Source: an uncultured Oscillospiraceae bacterium
Lineage (GTDB): Bacteria > Bacillota > Clostridia > Oscillospirales > Oscillospiraceae
NCBI GenBank assembly: GCA_934659445.1
Contig: CAKUHV010000078.1
Location: forward strand, 1 to 8,407
DNA length: 8,407 nucleotides
Direction of reading: 5' to 3'
A program made the translations under genes and the position numbers. The notes beneath the pieces were generated by a model. The model was not told the origin of the DNA. It saw only the letters and a program-made list of their open reading frames with translations, and did no database searches. The number at the start of each line of letters is the position of its first letter. Positions within the stretch are counted from its first letter, which is position 1. Shown here one piece after another: positions 5,247 to 8,407 of this stretch.

Positions 5247-7664
5247 CCAACCAAAACAGACTTAGTCATCGTGGAGTCCCCCTCCAAGGCGAAGACCATA
5301 GGAAAATATCTGGGCCCCGGGTATGAGGTGAAGGCCTCTATGGGCCATGTGCGGGACCTGCCCAAGAGCACCATGAGCGTGGATCTGGACGGAGGGAGCT
5401 TCCTGCCCAGCTATCAGCCCATCAAGGGCAAGGAGGACGTGATCCGCGACCTGAAAAAGGCCGCCAAAAACAGCGGCAGGGTCTATCTGGCCACCGACCC
5501 GGACCGGGAGGGCGAGGCCATCTCCTGGCACCTGAAGGAGCTGCTGGGGATCCCGGACGACAAGACCTATCGGGTCACCTTCAACGAGATCACCAAGAAC
5601 GTGGTCAACCAGGCCATCGCCCACCCCCGGGCCATCGATCAGGATCTGGTCAACGCCCAGCAGGCCCGGCGGGTGCTGGACCGCATCGTGGGCTATCAGC
5701 TGTCCCCCCTGCTGTGGAAGAAGGTCCGCCGGGGCCTGTCCGCCGGGCGGGTGCAGTCGGTGGCCACCCGTCTGGTGGTGGAGCGGGAGAACGAGATCCG
5801 CGCCTTTGTGCCCCAGGAGTACTGGAGCATCGAGGCCGCCCTGGACCGCACCGCCCCCGATGTGGGCAGCTTTAAGGCCCAGTTCTACGGAAAGGACAAG
5901 CGCATCGACCTGCACAGCGAGGAGGAGGCCGACACCGTGCTCTCCGCTGTGGACGGCAGGCCCTTCACCGTGACGAAGGTGAAGCGGCAGGACAAGAGCC
6001 GCCAGCCCGCGCCCCCCTTTACCACCTCCACCCTGCAGCAGGAGGCCAGCCGCAAGCTGGGCATGACCCCCGCCCGCACCATGTCCATCGCCCAGCAGCT
6101 GTATGAGGGCGTGGACATCACCGGCGAGGGCACCGTGGGCCTGATCACCTATATGCGTACCGACTCCCTCCGCCTGTCGGAGGAGGCCCTGGCCGCCGCC
6201 AGGGGCTTTATCACCCAGCGCTACGGGGCGGCCTATTACCCGCCCCAGACCCGGCGTTTCAAGACCAAGGGCAGCGCCCAGGACGCCCACGAGGCCATCC
6301 GCCCCTCCGACGTCACTCTGGTGCCCGAGGACATCCGCAAGGACCTCACCAGCGAGCAGTACAAGCTGTACAAACTGATCTGGAGCCGCTTTCTGGCCTG
6401 CCAGATGGCCAACGCCGTGTACGACAGCGTGTCCATCGAGACGGAGTGCGCCGGATATACCTTCCGCTCCAGCCACACCGCCATCAAGTTCTCCGGCTTT
6501 ACCGCCGTGTATGAGGAGGGCCGGGACGACGAGGAGGAGGCCCCCCAGTCCCCCCTGCCCGACCTGAAGGAGGGGGAGCAGCTGAAGCAGTCCGGCCTGA
6601 AGAAGGACCAGCACTTCACCCAGCCCCCCGCCCGGTACTCCGAGGCCACCCTGATCAAGGCGCTGGAGGAGAAGGGCATCGGCCGTCCTTCTACCTATGC
6701 CCCCACCATCTCCACCATCCTGAACCGGGAGTATGTGGTGAAGGAGGGCCGCGCCCTGCGGCCCACCCCCTTGGGCGAGGTGGTCACCCAGTTTATGCTC
6801 CAGTGGTTCCGGGACGTGGTGGACACCGGCTTCACCGCCCAGATGGAGGAGCAGCTGGACAAGGTGGAGGAGGGCGCCGCCGATTGGCGGGCGGTGCTGA
6901 ACGACTTCTATGTGCCCTTCCAGAGCGAGCTGAGGCAGGCCGAGGAGAAAAGCGAGTGGGTCAAGATCCCCGACGAGGTGTCGGAGGAGGTCTGTCCCCA
7001 GTGCGGCCGCAGGCTGGTGGTGAAATCCGGCCGGTTCGGCCGGTTCCTGGCCTGCCCCGGCTGGCCGGAGTGCGACTTCACCATGCCTGTGGTGGTGGAG
7101 ATGCCCGGCAAGTGCCCCAAGTGCGGCGGGCGGCTGCTCAAGCGCACGGGCAAGAGCAAAAAGACGGGCAAGCAGTACACCTATTACGCCTGCGAGCACG
7201 TCAGCAGCAAGGACGAGGCCAAAAAGTGCGACTTTATGACCTTCGACGTGCCGGTGAAGGACAACTGCCCCGTGTGCGGCCACACTATGTTCAAGAAGGC
7301 GGGCCGCGGGGCCAAGAAGCCCTTCTGCATCAACGAGGCGTGCTCCAACTTCACCCCGGAGGAGAAGCGGGGCGGCTGGCGCAGGCCCGCCGCCGCCCAG
7401 ACCGGGGAGGAGGGGGCTGCCCCGGCGGCGGAGGAGACGACGAAGCCCGCCGCCAAGAAAACAACGGCGAAAAAGATGGCTGCCGGAATCAGGAAGACCG
7501 CCGCCGCGAAAAAGACCACCGCGAAGAAGACCGCTGCTGACGCGAAGAAGACCGCCGCCGACAGAAAGCCTGCGGCGAAAACGGCGGCGAAGAAGACCAC
7601 TGCGGCCAAAAAGCCGGCGGAAAAGAAAACCGCCGTCAGGAAGACCGAATCTGCGAAGAAGTAA
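5244..7664 (+). CDS. topA: DNA topoisomerase I (type IA) with lysine-rich C-terminal tail
   Basis: An 806-residue enzyme that relaxes negative supercoils by passing strands through a transient single-strand break. The Toprim domain is at the N-terminus (VIVESPSKAKTIGKYLG from 8, with Glu11; DPDREGE 85-91). The active-site tyrosine is Tyr303 in GLITYMRTDS (299-308). Other core motifs are QSVATRLVVERE (171-182) and GIGRPSTYAPTI (478-489). Three Cys4 zinc ribbons follow: C584/C587/C604/C610, C624/C627/C650/C662 and C675/C678/C695/C700. The last 96 residues or so are low complexity; residues 734-806 hold 23 Lys and 3 Arg against 4 acidic residues. This makes the protein about 115 residues longer than the B. 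subtilis enzyme as I remember it. The GTG start is set by GGAGG 8 nt upstream, and MPTKTDLVIVESPSKAK is the usual beginning. It lies 90 bp after dprA and 14 bp before the oxidoreductase gene. Confidence 0.97.
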   Translation: MPTKTDLVIVESPSKAKTIGKYLGPGYEVKASMGHVRDLPKSTMSVDLDGGSFLPSYQPIKGKEDVIRDLKKAAKNSGRVYLATDPDREGEAISWHLKELLGIPDDKTYRVTFNEITKNVVNQAIAHPRAIDQDLVNAQQARRVLDRIVGYQLSPLLWKKVRRGLSAGRVQSVATRLVVERENEIRAFVPQEYWSIEAALDRTAPDVGSFKAQFYGKDKRIDLHSEEEADTVLSAVDGRPFTVTKVKRQDKSRQPAPPFTTSTLQQEASRKLGMTPARTMSIAQQLYEGVDITGEGTVGLITYMRTDSLRLSEEALAAARGFITQRYGAAYYPPQTRRFKTKGSAQDAHEAIRPSDVTLVPEDIRKDLTSEQYKLYKLIWSRFLACQMANAVYDSVSIETECAGYTFRSSHTAIKFSGFTAVYEEGRDDEEEAPQSPLPDLKEGEQLKQSGLKKDQHFTQPPARYSEATLIKALEEKGIGRPSTYAPTISTILNREYVVKEGRALRPTPLGEVVTQFMLQWFRDVVDTGFTAQMEEQLDKVEEGAADWRAVLNDFYVPFQSELRQAEEKSEWVKIPDEVSEEVCPQCGRRLVVKSGRFGRFLACPGWPECDFTMPVVVEMPGKCPKCGGRLLKRTGKSKKTGKQYTYYACEHVSSKDEAKKCDFMTFDVPVKDNCPVCGHTMFKKAGRGAKKPFCINEACSNFTPEEKRGGWRRPAAAQTGEEGAAPAAEETTKPAAKKTTAKKMAAGIRKTAAAKKTTAKKTAADAKKTAADRKPAAKTAAKKTTAAKKPAEKKTAVRKTESAKK
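7521..7562 (+). repeat. Two tandem 21-bp copies inside the topA tail
   Basis: Units at 7521-7541 and 7542-7562 differ at only two third-codon bases (GCTGCT against GCCGCC) and both encode AKKTAAD (residues 760-766 and 767-773). The surrounding tail has shorter variants of the same AKKT unit. This suggests the tail grew by in-frame duplication and could vary in length between strains. Confidence 0.75.
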
Positions 7665-7678
7665 AGAAGGGGTCGAGT

Positions 7679-8296
7679 ATGTACGTTTTGATGCTGAACG
7701 GCAGCCCCAGGGCCAACGGCAACACCGCCGTCGCCCTGCACGAGATGGAGAAGGTCTTTGCCCAGCAGGGCGTGACCTGCGAGATCGTTCAGGTGGGGCA
7801 GAGGGACATCCGCGGCTGCATTGCTTGCGGCCGGTGCAGACAGCTGGGACACTGCGTGTTTGACGACGCGGTGAATGAGCTGGCCCCCAAGCTTGAAGCC
7901 TGCGACGGTCTGGTGGTGGGCAGCCCGGTGTACTATGCCTCGGCCAATGCCACTCTGGTGGCTCTGCTGGACCGGCTGTTTTACAGCACCCCCTTTGACA
8001 AGAGCATGAAGGTGGGGGCCAGCGTGGTGGCCGCCCGCCGGGGCGGACTGTCCGCCACCTTTGACGAGCTGAACAAGTTCTTCACCATCAGCGGAATGCC
8101 CATCGCCAGCAGCCAGTACTGGAACAGCGTCCACGGCCGGGAGCCCGGTCAGGCCGCTCAGGATGCCGAGGGCCTTCAGACCATGCGGGTGCTGGCCCGG
8201 AACATGACCTTCCTCATGCGGAGCATTGCGCTGGGGAAGGAGAAGTACGGCCTGCCGGAGCAGGAGGAGCACGTGTTCACCCATTTTATCCGGTAA
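7679..8296 (+). CDS. Flavodoxin-fold FMN-dependent oxidoreductase
   Basis: A 205-residue protein of the NADPH-dependent FMN reductase/flavodoxin-like family, cytoplasmic. The N-terminus carries the phosphate-binding loop GSPRANGNT (8-16) for FMN. GSPVYYASANA (81-91) is the second conserved flavin-contact loop. Between them is a cysteine cluster, C47-x2-C50-x2-C53-x5-C59. In the iron-sulfur flavoprotein branch such a cluster holds a [4Fe-4S] centre; here the spacing is similar but not diagnostic. The last part (about 165-205) is helical and charged. Natural substrate and electron donor are unknown. GAAGGGG (7666-7672) lies 6 nt before the ATG. The gene begins 14 bp after the topA stop with no promoter or terminator between, so it is probably cotranscribed with topA. 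In Bacillus the gene after topA is trmFO, also a flavoprotein, but this protein is much shorter and is not TrmFO. Confidence 0.88.
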   Translation: MYVLMLNGSPRANGNTAVALHEMEKVFAQQGVTCEIVQVGQRDIRGCIACGRCRQLGHCVFDDAVNELAPKLEACDGLVVGSPVYYASANATLVALLDRLFYSTPFDKSMKVGASVVAARRGGLSATFDELNKFFTISGMPIASSQYWNSVHGREPGQAAQDAEGLQTMRVLARNMTFLMRSIALGKEKYGLPEQEEHVFTHFIR

Positions 8297-8303
8297 ATTA
8301 TAA

Positions 8304-8324
8304 CCCTCCCACCCACCCGTTTTT
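8304..8324 (-). other. G-quadruplex motif followed by a T-run, just past the oxidoreductase stop
   Basis: The minus strand reads GGGTGGGTGGGAGGG (plus-strand 8304-8318): four G3 tracts with single-base loops, a type known to fold very stably. It begins 8 bp after the stop codon, lies in the template strand of the upstream gene, and is followed on the plus strand by G and T5 (8320-8324). A template quadruplex next to a U-tract could pause or end transcription, and no normal terminator hairpin is seen before the T-run. The motif is read directly; the function is inferred. Confidence 0.6.
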
Positions 8325-8327
8325 GGT

Positions 8328-8407
8328 ATAGGGGGCTCCGCCCCCTATGACCCCCGGCGGGCGGATGATATCCGCCCCTACAAGGTATTACGGGCGATAT
8401 ATGCCCC
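8328..8407. repeat. Tandem palindromes, probable dispersed intergenic repeat (cut by window end)
   Basis: Two perfect palindromes stand side by side: ATAGGGGGC/GCCCCCTAT (8328-8336 with 8340-8348, 3-nt loop) and GGGCGGAT/ATCCGCCC (8359-8366 with 8370-8377, 3-nt loop). A possible third (GGGC...GCCC from about 8392) lies at the edge. No T-run follows either stem on either strand, so these are not ordinary terminators. The style (GGGCGGAT-ATCCGCCCCTACAA) resembles short noncoding repeats I recall from Oscillospiraceae genomes. Copy number cannot be checked within this window, where I see only one copy. Confidence 0.5.

Noticed and set aside
5262..7283. A 673-codon minus-strand open frame opposite topA
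   Set aside because: The composition is Leu/Gly/His-rich, it has no motif, and it lies entirely antisense to a clear topoisomerase. It results from the codon bias of topA.
3915..7664. A defence or mobile-element island around dprA-topA
   Set aside because: Both proteins carry ordinary chromosomal family features in an order known from Firmicutes, and no recombinase, attachment site or toxin-antitoxin pair is visible nearby.
7184..8284. A 366-codon minus-strand open frame across the topA tail and oxidoreductase
   Set aside because: Its middle is a Phe/Ala/Val repeat that is just the reverse of the Lys/Ala codons in the topA tail. It covers two well-supported genes and has no ribosome site.
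8297..8307. TATAAT-like element on the minus strand just after the oxidoreductase stop
   Set aside because: There is no acceptable -35 at 16-18 bp, and no credible leftward gene lies in front of it.

Overview
The window reads as a chromosomal housekeeping stretch from a GC-rich member of the Clostridia. The Oscillospiraceae (the Flavonifractor/Lawsonibacter type of gut anaerobe) fit best. This is inferred from the strong GC bias at third codon positions, AGGAGG-type ribosome binding sites, near-consensus sigma-A promoters, the adjacent dprA-topA pair known from Firmicutes, and a palindromic intergenic element at the right edge of a style I recall from this family. No tRNA, rRNA, CRISPR array, insertion sequence or phage gene is visible.

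Left part (1-1553): a three-helix membrane protein of unknown function runs leftward off the window and is therefore truncated. It has a good promoter and a leader hairpin. A second, rightward promoter lies about 70 bp away, so the control region is divergent, with an exact 10-bp direct repeat between the two promoters. Centre-left (1554-2889): a small two-helix membrane protein is followed by a CorA-family divalent cation transporter. The 178-bp gap between them is unusually rich in inverted repeats and ends in a hairpin with a short T-run. It could be a structured, attenuator-like leader of corA.

Centre-right (2903-7664): a TrmH/SpoU-family RNA 2'-O-ribose methyltransferase has a promoter with two perfect hexamers. 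Then come dprA (single-strand DNA loading onto RecA) and topA (type IA topoisomerase I). TopA keeps the full catalytic core and three Cys4 zinc ribbons and adds a lysine/alanine-rich tail of about 96 residues. Its GTG start is preceded by an immediate ATG-TAA start-stop pair.

Right edge (7679-8407): a flavodoxin-fold FMN oxidoreductase follows topA by 14 bp, probably in the same transcript, where Bacillus has trmFO. Just after its stop codon lies a textbook four-tract G-quadruplex motif on the minus strand, followed by T5. Beyond it are tandem perfect palindromes that look like a dispersed intergenic repeat cut by the window end.

I see no convincing new multi-gene system. The least explained parts are regulatory: the corA leader, the dprA promoter palindromes, the quadruplex/palindrome block, and the unknown divergent membrane proteins.
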